64,000 bases of DNA from Rhizoclosmatium globosum (taxonomy: Eukaryota > Chytridiomycota > Chytridiomycetes > Chytridiales > Chytriomycetaceae). The notes under the pieces were generated by a model. That model did no database searches. It worked only from the letters and a program-made list of their open reading frames with translations, and was not told the origin of the DNA. The stretch is from contig MCGO01000192.1 of NCBI GenBank assembly GCA_002104985.1, positions 1 through 64,000 on the forward strand. Direction: 5' to 3'. A program made the position numbers and the translations under genes. This document shows, piece by piece, positions 53,736 to 64,000 of this stretch. How positions within the stretch are numbered: position 1 is the stretch's first letter; every line of letters begins with the position of its first letter.

Positions 53736-54221
53736 ATGAAGACCAGCAACGTACTTGTGATGATGGACGACTCATGCGACGTTGTCGCCGCCGTCCACAC
53801 CGGGGTCAGCAGCCTAACATCGACCAGGGATGACAAAATCACAATTATCGCCATAATCAAGGCTGAATCACAGCAACAAGTTGTACTTACTTCAATTATG
53901 GGCACCCTCAAGTTATTGAAATGCTCTCTCCATCCATCAACAAAATTCAACGTCTTTGCCATTCCTGAAACAATATGTCTGTTGGAAAGTACAATTCAGA
54001 AGCTAGTGATGAAGGTTCAGCCTCGTTTGATGGTGTTGGGTCTCAACGGACTGTATTCTGCTATCGTTCACAGCCACACATATCGGCGAGCAATCATAGT
54101 ACACCACATAGAGTCATTCAATCTTCCAGTTCCAGATTTAGAGAACGAGGACTACTTAATCCGCGACAGCCCTCGCTGTCTCAGTCCAGGAGCATGGGAG
54201 GAAGACGAAGACGTGTACTAA
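53736..54221 (+). CDS. USP-like paralogue 3, ATP loop lost, RCxSP tail
   Basis: Single exon, 161 residues. SNVLVMMDDSCDVVAAVHTG aligns with the start of the canonical members, and HPSTKFNVFAIPETICLLES with the middle. The ATP loop position reads VLGLNGLYSAIVHSHTYRRA, keeping only the first Gly pair and no G-S. The C-terminus is acidic and ends EDYLIRDSPRCLSPGAWEED then EDVY. The S-P-R-C-x-S-P segment also occurs in members 4 and 7. No intron. Probably not an ATP binder in the usual way, perhaps a dimer partner or regulator. Confidence 0.8.
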   Translation: MKTSNVLVMMDDSCDVVAAVHTGVSSLTSTRDDKITIIAIIKAESQQQVVLTSIMGTLKLLKCSLHPSTKFNVFAIPETICLLESTIQKLVMKVQPRLMVLGLNGLYSAIVHSHTYRRAIIVHHIESFNLPVPDLENEDYLIRDSPRCLSPGAWEEDEDVY

Positions 54222-54552
54222 CAAACCGTCTATCCCATAGATTTTTCAGCAATATTTAATAAATTAGATAGCATTATGAACATCTTGTTTTGAAGTTCTT
54301 CCGAAAGGTTCTTCTATTGTTCAACATCAACGTTCGGGGGGATGGCAACTCATGGGCGATAATTCTTGACATAACTATACGAATGAGAAGATTCCCTCAT
54401 TACTTTCTCTTGTTTCATTCATTTTTTACCAGCGGCAAGGTTGGCATGGCGTTAAGGTTCGATTTACCGCGGCTCAATTTTGTGTCTCAACAAGTCCCTC
54501 AAAACCAACCAAGCGTTTCTGGAAGACACAAACCTACATCTTGTTCGAAAAT

Positions 54553-55029
54553 ATGCAATCAGCTGCTGACAACGTTTTGATCCTTCTCGACTCGTCGTAT
54601 CGACCGCTCACCGCCATTGAGGCTGCAATCACACAACTAGCTGAAACCCCACAAGACCAGATCACCATCATATCAGTTGTAACCTCTGCAGCTGCCCAGA
54701 AGGCATCAGTTCATGAAATAACTACATCCTTGCAGTCGTTGAGACACAGTTTCCACCCTTCAACAAGATTCAACATATTCGCCATTGCAGATGGTGTACC
54801 ACAGCTTGAAAACACAGTACATAAGCTAATTCTGAAACTGAGGCCACAGCTAATGCTTCTTGGTCTTTCCACCATTTACTCGGCCACTGTGTTTTCGCAC
54901 CTGCAGCGAACGCAATCTGCCATTAATGTGGTTCATATGGATGAATTTGAGTCGATTGTGCCAGATGAGGATGAAGACTGGTGTATTCGTGGGTCGCCTC
55001 GGTGTATGAGTCCAGTGGATATGGATTGA
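54553..55029 (+). CDS. USP-like paralogue 4, ATP loop lost, RCxSP tail
   Basis: Single exon, 158 residues from ATG 54553. DNVLILLDSSYRPLTAIEAA is the opening. HPSTRFNIFAIADGVPQLEN and PQLMLLGLSTIYSATVFSHL make it the nearest relative of member 3; the glycine loop is gone. The tail is PDEDEDWCIRGSPRCMSPVD then MD, with the same acidic-then-SPRCxSP layout as member 3. The likely fold is USP. Its function is unknown, but the tail Ser-Pro sites could be proline-directed kinase targets. Confidence 0.8.
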   Translation: MQSAADNVLILLDSSYRPLTAIEAAITQLAETPQDQITIISVVTSAAAQKASVHEITTSLQSLRHSFHPSTRFNIFAIADGVPQLENTVHKLILKLRPQLMLLGLSTIYSATVFSHLQRTQSAINVVHMDEFESIVPDEDEDWCIRGSPRCMSPVDMD

Positions 55030-55164
55030 CTCTATCAAGAAATAGCTTTGGCATAATATATAGAAAATAAAACGTATTTATTAGGATTTTTTTTGGCGTG
55101 TGCCCAAAGACAAGTTCATGTTTGGGCATGCCCAATTTACCCAAACGAACTCTTTTTAAGAATC

Positions 55165-55642
55165 ATGGTGTCAAGACGGGAAAGTCAGCTCTCATTCATC
55201 ACTGTTCCACCGCAGTCATCTATTCCTGAGTTCCAGAACATCTTGTTCCTCTGCAATGACTTTCTCCGAATGCCTTCAGCATTCTCCTGGACGCTACAAC
55301 ACTTGAACGTATTCCCTCACGACAACGTTATGATGATTGTACTCATTGAAACAGAGTCAGAACGAGAAACGGTTCAGTGTAGCTCCCCCCTTCATGTGAC
55401 AACAGTTTGGTTCTGAACCATTCACATCACAGACCATTCTGAGGGCCACTGCGTACCTCGAAGACATTCACACATCCCTACCTCCTAAATCACAGTTTAA
55501 CGTCCACATTCTTGCCCTGGAATCTGAACAGGAACTGGTGAAACTAATCCGCCGGAGCTCCCCGACGTGCGTGATTCTCTGTGGAGCGAATCCTGCTGAC
55601 TTGACTATTGACTTCAACGTTCCTGTACTTCCATTCGAATAA
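55165..55642 (+). CDS. USP-like paralogue 5, short and degenerate
   Basis: Exons 55165-55371 and 55433-55642 (intron 61 nt) give 138 residues, the shortest of the array. FQNILFLCNDFLRMPSAFSW and PHDNVMMIVLIETESERET match the first half of the fold, with the shared intron after ESERET. The second half is short: SQFNVHILALESEQELVKLI then TCVILCGANPADLTIDFN, with no ATP loop at all, because the chain ends before where the G-x9-G-S and last helix would be. It may be a decaying copy, though both frames are open and the splice sites are intact. Confidence 0.7.
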
Positions 55643-55970
55643 AGCAGTATACGTTTAGTAACCTACTAGCCTCGACTTGTTACACATAGTGTGAGTCCGA
55701 CTTTTCCGATGCTTCCGACATTCACCGGGAGCCACATACGTAATACTTATATCACTTCAATTTGATAAAGGGTTAAATAATTGAGATACAACTACGGCGG
55801 CCCAGGCTCTTGTTTCAGGTCTTTGACAATCCCAGAAAACGTGGAACGAATCACCCCAAAGATAAGATTTCAATCAATAACATTCTCAAAACCAACCGGC
55901 GCCAAAATCCCGCCACCTCCCCCTTAAATAACACCTCAGCTTCAGAACGTGTCCATCCTTCAGCATCCCC

Positions 55971-56634
55971 ATGATACCAATACCTTCCACGGACTCAATT
56001 GTCGCCCCAACGCCGCAAACAGTTCTGGTCGCACTTGACCCAACATCTCCAAATGAACACAATCTTCGATGGGTTCTATCAAATCTTGTCAAAACAGAGC
56101 GAGACGTTATCGTAATCATTACCGTGATCGCCACGGAAGCCGATCGGGAACAGGTTGGTGTCAAAAAAAAAGGCTGGAGCATTATCAAATCATTGCAAGG
56201 AATACAGAATCTAAACAAGTATGACATCACAGACCGAAAACGCTTTGAACACTCTTGTTTCTGGATTACCGCTCAACACTATGACGAAACCTGTTCCTGT
56301 GATTCTAACTGCGCCAACGTCATCGATTGGTCCAAGAATCTGTGCCGCAGTGACAGATATGAATCCATCCGTTCTTGCCCTTGGGTCCTCGCGGAATCAA
56401 TTGTCTTCAGAACCTTCCATTACAAACTATTGCCTCGCAAACGCTGATTGTAAAGTGGTGGTTGTGAGGAACGACGGAACCCCAAATATCGATATTGAAA
56501 AGCTGCAGCGGAATAGTTCTGCCAGGTCACTTGTTGGGCATTATGATTTGTATCGGCAACAGATGGTGGAACATCGGCGACGATGGTCGGCGTCCTTTGA
56601 CAGCTCTGACCAATATGCATTGTTTTCTCTTTGA
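55971..56634 (+). CDS. USP-like paralogue 6
   Basis: Exons 55971-56153 and 56233-56634 (79-nt intron, tcacag acceptor) give 194 residues. QTVLVALDPTSPNEHNLRWV opens the fold, and the shared phase-0 intron follows EADREQ. The loop is VLALGSSRNQLSSEPSITNY, lacking the later glycines. The last strand, NADCKVVVVRNDGTPNIDIE, is well kept (compare NANCPLVVAR in member 1). The C-terminus is basic then Ser-rich (VEHRRRWSASFDSSDQYALF), unlike the RCxSP members. Confidence 0.8.
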
Positions 56635-57005
56635 AGTTTTGAGTATGAGGGTATCTATTTTCCCATCAGTTGTGCTTGCATATTCTTTTTCAGCAGTGTG
56701 TTTTTTAGTTAATTCAATGTGGAAATTTGTTGAAAATAAGAGGAAATCTTTTATGAGTGCTGCTTCAAGAAACTTGTTTAAGTCCTCTTCCATTCACTGT
56801 TAACCGTCATTGATAATTGCTTGTGAATATGTGGCTGAATTAACAGTTGGGAAAAGAAGGGTTATTCTTTCAAGGCTGGAGGCATAGCTGGAGGCGAAAT
56901 GGGGGCTGGGCAAGTTCTGAGGCACGTTTTTGTCGATCGATCCCAAAAGTCTTCTCCAGACCTCCAGACACAACTTTCACCTTTTCTACGCACTCTCAAC
57001 AAACC

Positions 57006-57563
57006 ATGCATTCTCAAGACTCTGGTTGCTGCCTTTCCAATTCGTACGAACGTTTGAATCCTCCAAGCTCGGTCCTTGTACTTTTGGACGAGACCACAGA
57101 CACAGAACATGCACTCAAATCGGCCATCCACAACTTATCAAAGGGTCCCAACGACTGCATTACTATTTTTCGTATTGTGTCATCGTATAGTGAGCAGCAG
57201 CCTACATTGCAGGACACAATGTCCCTGTTGCAACGATTTGGTAGCCGGCTGAACTCGGAAGCAAGTTTCAGCATCTGCGTGTTTCTGCAAGGCGAAGAAG
57301 CAAACATTTGTCAGCTGGTGTATGATACGCGGCCTGAGCTGTTAATGGTTGGATTGGGAGGATTGAACCAAAGTTTGGGGGATGCCTTGTCAAGTTTCTT
57401 CACAACTGAAGAGAAGCTGGGCGTTGATGTCAAGAATTTGCAATCAATGGAGGAAGAAGAGGAATGGAGCATAAGTAACGAAGACGAGTCTATGTGGGTT
57501 CTTGGACAGTCACGGAGGTGTGGCTCACCAGTGTCTGACGAGACTGACAGCGTGGAAACATAA
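57006..57563 (+). CDS. USP-like paralogue 7, ATP loop altered, RCxSP-type tail
   Basis: Single exon, 185 residues. The start is ATG 57006 (MHSQDSGCCLSNSYERLNPP); the open frame extends upstream but without an ATG. SSVLVLLDETTDTEHALKSA is the fold opening, and LLMVGLGGLNQSLGDALSSF sits at the loop, keeping the first glycines but not the G-S end. The tail is SNEDESMWVLGQSRRCGSPV then SDETDSVET: acidic, hydrophobic and then SRRCGSP, matching the S-x-R-C-x-S-P motif of members 3 and 4. A Cys pair sits at the N-terminus. Intronless like the other two. Confidence 0.8.
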   Translation: MHSQDSGCCLSNSYERLNPPSSVLVLLDETTDTEHALKSAIHNLSKGPNDCITIFRIVSSYSEQQPTLQDTMSLLQRFGSRLNSEASFSICVFLQGEEANICQLVYDTRPELLMVGLGGLNQSLGDALSSFFTTEEKLGVDVKNLQSMEEEEEWSISNEDESMWVLGQSRRCGSPVSDETDSVET

Positions 57564-58011
57564 TTCCTGTCATTTCTGCAATAACTTGAACTGTTTACTT
57601 TTGCATTATATACCCCCATCTTAAGATACCCATAGAATACATGCATTAAGTTAGAGTCTGATCTCTTTTATCTGAAACCTCAGTTTCGAACATTCTTAAC
57701 GAAATGTTCAAACGATTCTGAAACACAAACCAAGTCCGTGTGGGAGAACACGTTGTTGGAAATTGGGCTGCGTGGCCTAGAGGGCACGCAGCCGAAAAAC
57801 ACGTGTTTTTGGAAACCAAAAGCAAGATCACAATTCCATGCACCGGACTTTTTCCCTCTCGCAAACAGCCACTCCACAACCGAATAGTAGGTTTGACTTG
57901 ACCGCCACAGTTTCACCACAGGTTGTTTAAAAAGAATCTTCAAAAGTATCCCGGGCAGCGCCACCACGAAAACAAGCAACAAAACTCAACCACACTTCCC
58001 GAATCAAACCA

Positions 58012-58883
58012 ATGTCCGTTCCGGCCACACCCGCCGCAGCCGCAGCCGAGCCCCTTGAGGCACCACGGCCCTCGAAAGACACAGCCATCCGGGATTCTCC
58101 GACGGAAGCGGCGTTTGATGATGACGACCGCGAGGACAGTGCGCCCAACAAGCCAACGACAGCCACGCCAAACCAAACAACAACACCAACACCAACAGCA
58201 TCAACAGCGATAACAGCGATAACACCGGCGAAACTGCCGCGTCCTCCGCCGTTGCCCGTTGCCCCGCCGCCACGCAACATTGTCTTTGCCCTCGAGGATC
58301 CGCTTAATCTTCTCTCGGCAATCAAGTGTTCCTTCGACCATCTTCAGTTGTTTCCACTTGATGTATTCACTCTCGTGGCCGTCGTCGATTCAGATGCGGA
58401 TCGTGAAATGGTGCGTGTGCGTGTGGTGTGTTTGATGACGATTGTTGTGTGCCGCGCCTCTTTTTGTGTTGCACCCTGACTTGCCGCACTGACTCACTTA
58501 CTCACTCGTTTTCTAAACAACAGACTCTGTCCCGTGCTTCTATCCTGCTCCGCTCTATACGTCATCAAAAAGCCCACAACCTCGCCTTGAACATCCTCGT
58601 CTGTCCTCCATCCCCATCAGCCACATACAATCCAGCTACAATGATCTGCAAACTTGTGAATGAATCAAAAACAAAAGCAGATTTATTGATTCTCGGGTTA
58701 TCCGGTGACTCGTTTCTCGGAACAATGTCTTCGTATTGTATCATGAATGCTCGATGCAGAGTTATCATCAAACGATTGACGTATTCTGTGGATCCATCGG
58801 CTTTCATGGAAAATCATTCGTCTCCTCCTCCTCATCAAATGGCTCCTGCTTCGGCCATCTACAGGCATCGTGAGAGCTTGTAG
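58012..58883 (+). CDS. USP-like paralogue 8, with long Pro/Thr N-terminal extension
   Basis: Exons 58012-58410 and 58524-58883 (113-nt intron, branch ttctaaac) give 252 residues, the longest of the array. The first ~85 residues are disordered Ala/Pro/Thr (TTATPNQTTTPTPTASTAIT). NIVFALEDPLNLLSAIKCSF begins the fold, and the shared intron follows DADREM. The loop is ILGLSGDSFLGTMSSYCIMN: a G-x2-G is present but the spacing to G-T is only 4 instead of 9, so the loop has a deletion. NARCRVIIKRLTYSVD is the last strand. ATP binding is doubtful. Confidence 0.8.
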
Positions 58884-59434
58884 ACCTTTCTTTTGCCATA
58901 CACTTTAGCCATTTACTTAGCTTCTGTCGTTTTATATGTTTTACTCATCGTAGTTTGTTTGTTTTTTGGCTTGTGGTACTGTCTTGTGCTCTTCTTGGAT
59001 ACCCTGAATAGTTTGCATGGAAGGAAAGTGAAGATTGTTATGGATAGCTGGTTGATATTGATTGATTGTTAGGAATATGGGTTTTGTGGATAGCATTTGG
59101 GTTTGTGGGAACTTCGGTATAGAACAATCATCAGCACACTCAAGTGTTTACTTACTTTGTATTATTAGTTCATAAACATTTCCACGTTTATCCATTTATC
59201 AGTAAGAAACAACATCTTTATTTGGAATCAGAAGAGGTGAACCTTCTTTACCGAAAAATAACAATGAATAACACGAAAAGCAAAAAAGAGTGTTGGATCA
59301 GTGCAAACTGACCTTGCTCAAAATCAAAAACAACAATTCCATATGACCTTCACACGCGTAGAGAGATAACAAAGGCCTTCAGAGTTGTGACACTCCTTGG
59401 AACCGAAAAAATAAACAACAGATCATAAGGTTTT
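58884..59434. other. Intergenic stretch after the USP array
   Basis: A 551-bp AT-rich stretch that carries the 3' regions of the last USP gene and of the converging small gene. I see no gene, repeat or RNA. Confidence 0.5.
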
Positions 59435-59872
59435 TTAGTCGCTGTATCCATCCTTACACTTGAAGAACCTCTTCAACCTAAGCTTCAAGTTCAAGAACGG
59501 GTTACTGTATCTACGAGGAACAAAACACGGTGTAGAATCTTGGATCACAGGGCTCTCGTCTTCATCACCCCACATCCAAAGAGCAATCTTGAGTTGAGCA
59601 GGACTCAATCCACCTCCTGCGTAGAAACGGACGGCCCATGCGGCGTCTTGTGATTTGATCAGGGCAACGTTGCGTTCATGGATCTCCATGTCTTCGATGG
59701 TATGTTTAGGGCCACCTAAGACGGGGCCGTTGTATTCAACGTATTCTTTCGATGGAACGCGACCCCAGGTTAGTGGATCAGAAGTGCGGCGACAGTAGTT
59801 GTCACGTTTGTTCATGAGTTTGGAATAGTCAGAAGCGGCCCAGATTTGCTCATAGGAAACGTGAGCGATCAT
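59435..59872 (-). CDS. Small hypothetical protein, 145 residues
   Basis: Single exon from ATG 59872 to a stop at 59435. It reads MIAHVSYEQIWAASDYSKLM at the start, has EYNGPVLGGPKHTIEDMEIH and WAVRFYAGGGLSPAQLKIAL in the middle, and ends in a basic, aromatic stretch, KLRLKRFFKCKDGYSD. There is no signal peptide, membrane helix or motif I can name. The intact frame and the composition (charged, Trp-rich middle) favour a real gene. Family and function unknown. Confidence 0.55.
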   Translation of the reverse strand: MIAHVSYEQIWAASDYSKLMNKRDNYCRRTSDPLTWGRVPSKEYVEYNGPVLGGPKHTIEDMEIHERNVALIKSQDAAWAVRFYAGGGLSPAQLKIALWMWGDEDESPVIQDSTPCFVPRRYSNPFLNLKLRLKRFFKCKDGYSD

Positions 59873-60083
59873 GTTCTTGTGTTGTGTGAAAGTGGTGTGT
59901 TTTTGAAAAGAATTGTCAGGCTGGTTGCAGATCTCTTGATCTAATAACCAAAATATACTGATTTTGTTGCTCCAGTTCTTTCGAGCTCATTTAGCCAGTG
60001 TTGTCAACTCATCGCCAATTTTAAACATTCACTTAGAAGCAATGATATATTCAGTGTAAATGCATGAGATCGAATATGATAAA

Positions 60084-61711
60084 TTAGTCCGACTTAAGTT
60101 TTGAAGATTTCATGTCCACACATCCAACGTCGTCGGTCTTAGTCTCCGCTGCTTTAATCCACTCAGAAACTCGCTTCTCTGCCTCTCCATAAAGCTTCAC
60201 GACCCTTCTCTCCATATCCTCAACAATGCGACTAACGGTTTTTTTCTTTTCCACAACTTTCACTTCAACCCACGCACTAATATCTTTCCAAATTTGCCAT
60301 TCAGCAAACTGTTGCAATAGTTTGAACCACTGTGTCGCAATAATTAATGCCATAACTTCGTGTGTCCATTTCGTGAGTAAACCCGCAAAACTTGATATAG
60401 CTGAGATCAGAGGTGCGGCAAGAAGTTTCGTTTGTGCAATGATTTCGATTGCGAGAAGGTACAGGTTATGTGAGAGGCGTACAGCGAACGGAGTGAGGAA
60501 AACCCAGGTGCGTCGAACCGCGTTAATAATTGTCGTTAATATTTTCGAGTTGTGGATGAATGTGAAAATTGCTTCAAGCGTGCGGTGGCCCTGTTGTTCA
60601 GTAAGTTCAATACAGATTTGAATGTTGGGAATGGACTTACCCATCGGCTCAAAATGACTCCCCATGATTTCACTACTCGAGCCAGTCTTACAATACCAAC
60701 AACTATGTGGCGCATCATTTCAAACACTTTCCAGTCGATACATAGTTGTACCACTCGTTCCGCAACGGAATGTATGGTTGCCGAAACGGTTTCAAACACT
60801 TTCCCGCAGATATTCGCAGCCCAAATTCCAAACGCTTTCACACGTTCCCAATATGGCGTCAATATGACGTTAAGCCAATGTGAAACCTCAATCCCCCACG
60901 TAACAACACCTTCAGTCCACTGATGCAATACTACGAACACCCTCCACGCTTCCTTCGAAGCTAATTCAGTAACCCGTCGTATACCCACAACAGCATCCGA
61001 AATCAACGCAGTCAAACCCAAAAACAATGGCACAATAACAGGATCCCACGCATCATGAACAACCTTCCCAATCCACACACTGACAACAACTAAACCCCTC
61101 CACGCATACACAACACCCTCTCTCCCATACCTCCACAAAACCGGTGTCCACGTCACAACAAAAACAACACCCTTCTCTAAATACGGATACAACCCCGGCA
61201 AAACGTCTTGTACCACTTTCACCACATATTCCACCACACTTCGACACACGGACACTACGCGCGGAGTCCAGTGCCAAACGACTTTCACGCCAGATTCCAC
61301 GACTATACGTGTACATACGTTTGCAAGTGCATGCGACATTGCGGGAACACCGAGTGTTGATACTTTGATGGCATGTATGACAGGGTGGTCTGCTTCTGGT
61401 TGTACTTCTTGAACTGGTGTGGGAGTTGGTGATGGCGGTTGTGGAGGAGGGAGGAGTCCGTATTTCGTGAGTGATTCCTTTGCGAGGGATGCGAGGGCTG
61501 ATAGAGCGCCGTGGGCTGCTGCAGCGGGTATAAGGGCGAGGTATAGGGCGATGAGGAGGGCGATGAGGATGGCTGGTGTTGAGGTTGAGTGGGAGTGAGC
61601 GAGGGTGAAGAGAGCGAGTTGGATGCTGAAGAATGCGAAGAGCATGAGGAATAGGCCGGCGGAAAAGTGGCGGAGGTGGTGCGTTTGGTCGGTGGGAGGT
61701 GATGGTGGCAT
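60084..61711 (-). CDS. Trp/Val-rich amphipathic membrane protein, unknown
   Basis: Exon 1 starts at ATG 61711 and exon 2 begins near 60,592 after a 50-nt intron (gtaagt...aacaacag) that joins SRW to GHRTLEAIF. About 520 residues. After a proline-rich N-terminus (MPPSPPTDQTHHLRH) two strong membrane helices follow: FLMLFAFFSIQLALFTLA and AILIALLIALYLALIPAAAA. The rest is a long series of amphipathic helices spaced around Trp and Val, such as VVWHWTPRVVSVCRSVVEYV, VVFVVTWTPVLWRYGREG and TEGVVTWGIEVSHWLNVI, suggestive of lipid-surface binding. Exon 2 continues the same style and ends in charged helices (EKKKTVSRIVEDMERRVVKL). It could be a lipid-droplet or organelle-shaping protein; that is inference. 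Confidence 0.6.
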
Positions 61712-61827
61712 TTTTGAAGTCAAGTTTCGTGGAAACTCCGAAACCCGAATCAACTTCCACGATTCTCATTGTAATTAATGGTTATGAAGTAAGTAATAGC
61801 CGATTGCAGATAACTTTTATTGAGGAT

Positions 61828-63941
<2,114 letters not shown>

Positions 63942-63954
63942 CTAGTGAATATTT

Positions 63955-64000
63955 TTAAAACATCGACTGAAAGATGGCATAGTCCACTTCCTCATCGTCT
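63955..64000 (-). CDS. 3' end of a further gene, cut by the window edge
   Basis: On the minus strand the last 46 bases read DDEEVDYAIFQSMF and a TAA at 63955-63957. The acidic then hydrophobic end looks like a natural C-terminus. Upstream lies outside the window. Only 14 codons are visible, so no product is proposed. It would lie directly upstream of DDX41, in the same direction. Confidence 0.4.
   Translation of the reverse strand, partial: DDEEVDYAIFQSMF

Noticed and set aside
53736..57563. Calling the loop-less USP members pseudogenes
   Set aside because: Their frames are open for 138-194 codons, the splice sites are intact, and the RCxSP tail is conserved among three of them, which argues for selection.

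Overview
The window is nuclear DNA of a fungus with a compact genome, most likely a chytrid or another zoosporic (early-diverging) lineage. Genes lie 20-500 bp apart. Most are interrupted by GT-AG introns of about 45-110 nt that often carry CTAAC/CTAAT-like branch points, and stop codons follow the standard code. The chytrid-like placement is an inference from gene content: an F-box protein with plant-type leucine-rich repeats, a VWA-Vint (Hint) protein, secreted heme peroxidases, and UBE2S, DDX41, SMYD4-like and POLR2M/Gdown1-like genes that the familiar yeasts lack. No CRISPR array, insertion sequence, rRNA or tRNA gene was recognised. All spliced models were made by eye from frame continuity and splice-site consensus.

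Layout. 1-2 kb: the end of an ankyrin-repeat gene (with a frame break) and a GHITM/MICS1-like mitochondrial membrane protein. 2-11 kb: a SMYD4-like SET-MYND protein, a Ser-rich coiled-coil protein, an orphan FATC exon, and a divergent SET-like protein. 11-18.5 kb: UBE2S, a secreted heme peroxidase, ARP3, a Gdown1-like protein, an F-box-LRR protein, and a VOC-bicupin fusion. 18.6-31.6 kb: ribosomal protein eS6, whose first intron appears to be GC-AG; a 7-kb gene for a large Ser-rich protein; a SIRT4-like sirtuin; a sideroflexin; and a gene of unknown function. 31.8-43.4 kb: a Fun30/SMARCAD1 remodeler with long polyglutamine, PA2G4/EBP1, an organellar-type asparaginyl-tRNA synthetase, an ER-type peroxiredoxin ending in SDEL, a glyoxylate/hydroxypyruvate reductase, and a second heme peroxidase. 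43.8-51.9 kb: a VWA-Vint protein, a coiled-coil protein, and a very large type II membrane glycosyltransferase fusion (GT32 + GT12-like + Fn3 + a C-terminal sugar-binding-like module). 51.9-58.9 kb: eight universal-stress-protein (USP) paralogues in tandem. 59.4-64 kb: a small unknown protein, a Trp-rich amphipathic membrane protein, DDX41, and the last codons of one more gene.

The most unusual region is the USP array. Two members keep the ATP-binding glycine loop and six have lost or shortened it. Four members share one phase-0 intron at the same place. Three intronless members share an acidic C-terminal tail with an S-x-R-C-x-S-P motif. Three TGAGTCA (bZIP/AP-1-like) sites lie within 105 bp between the two canonical, divergently transcribed members. 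Together with two heme peroxidases, an ER peroxiredoxin and a hydroxypyruvate reductase, this gives the window a strong stress/redox content, although physical linkage alone does not show they work together.
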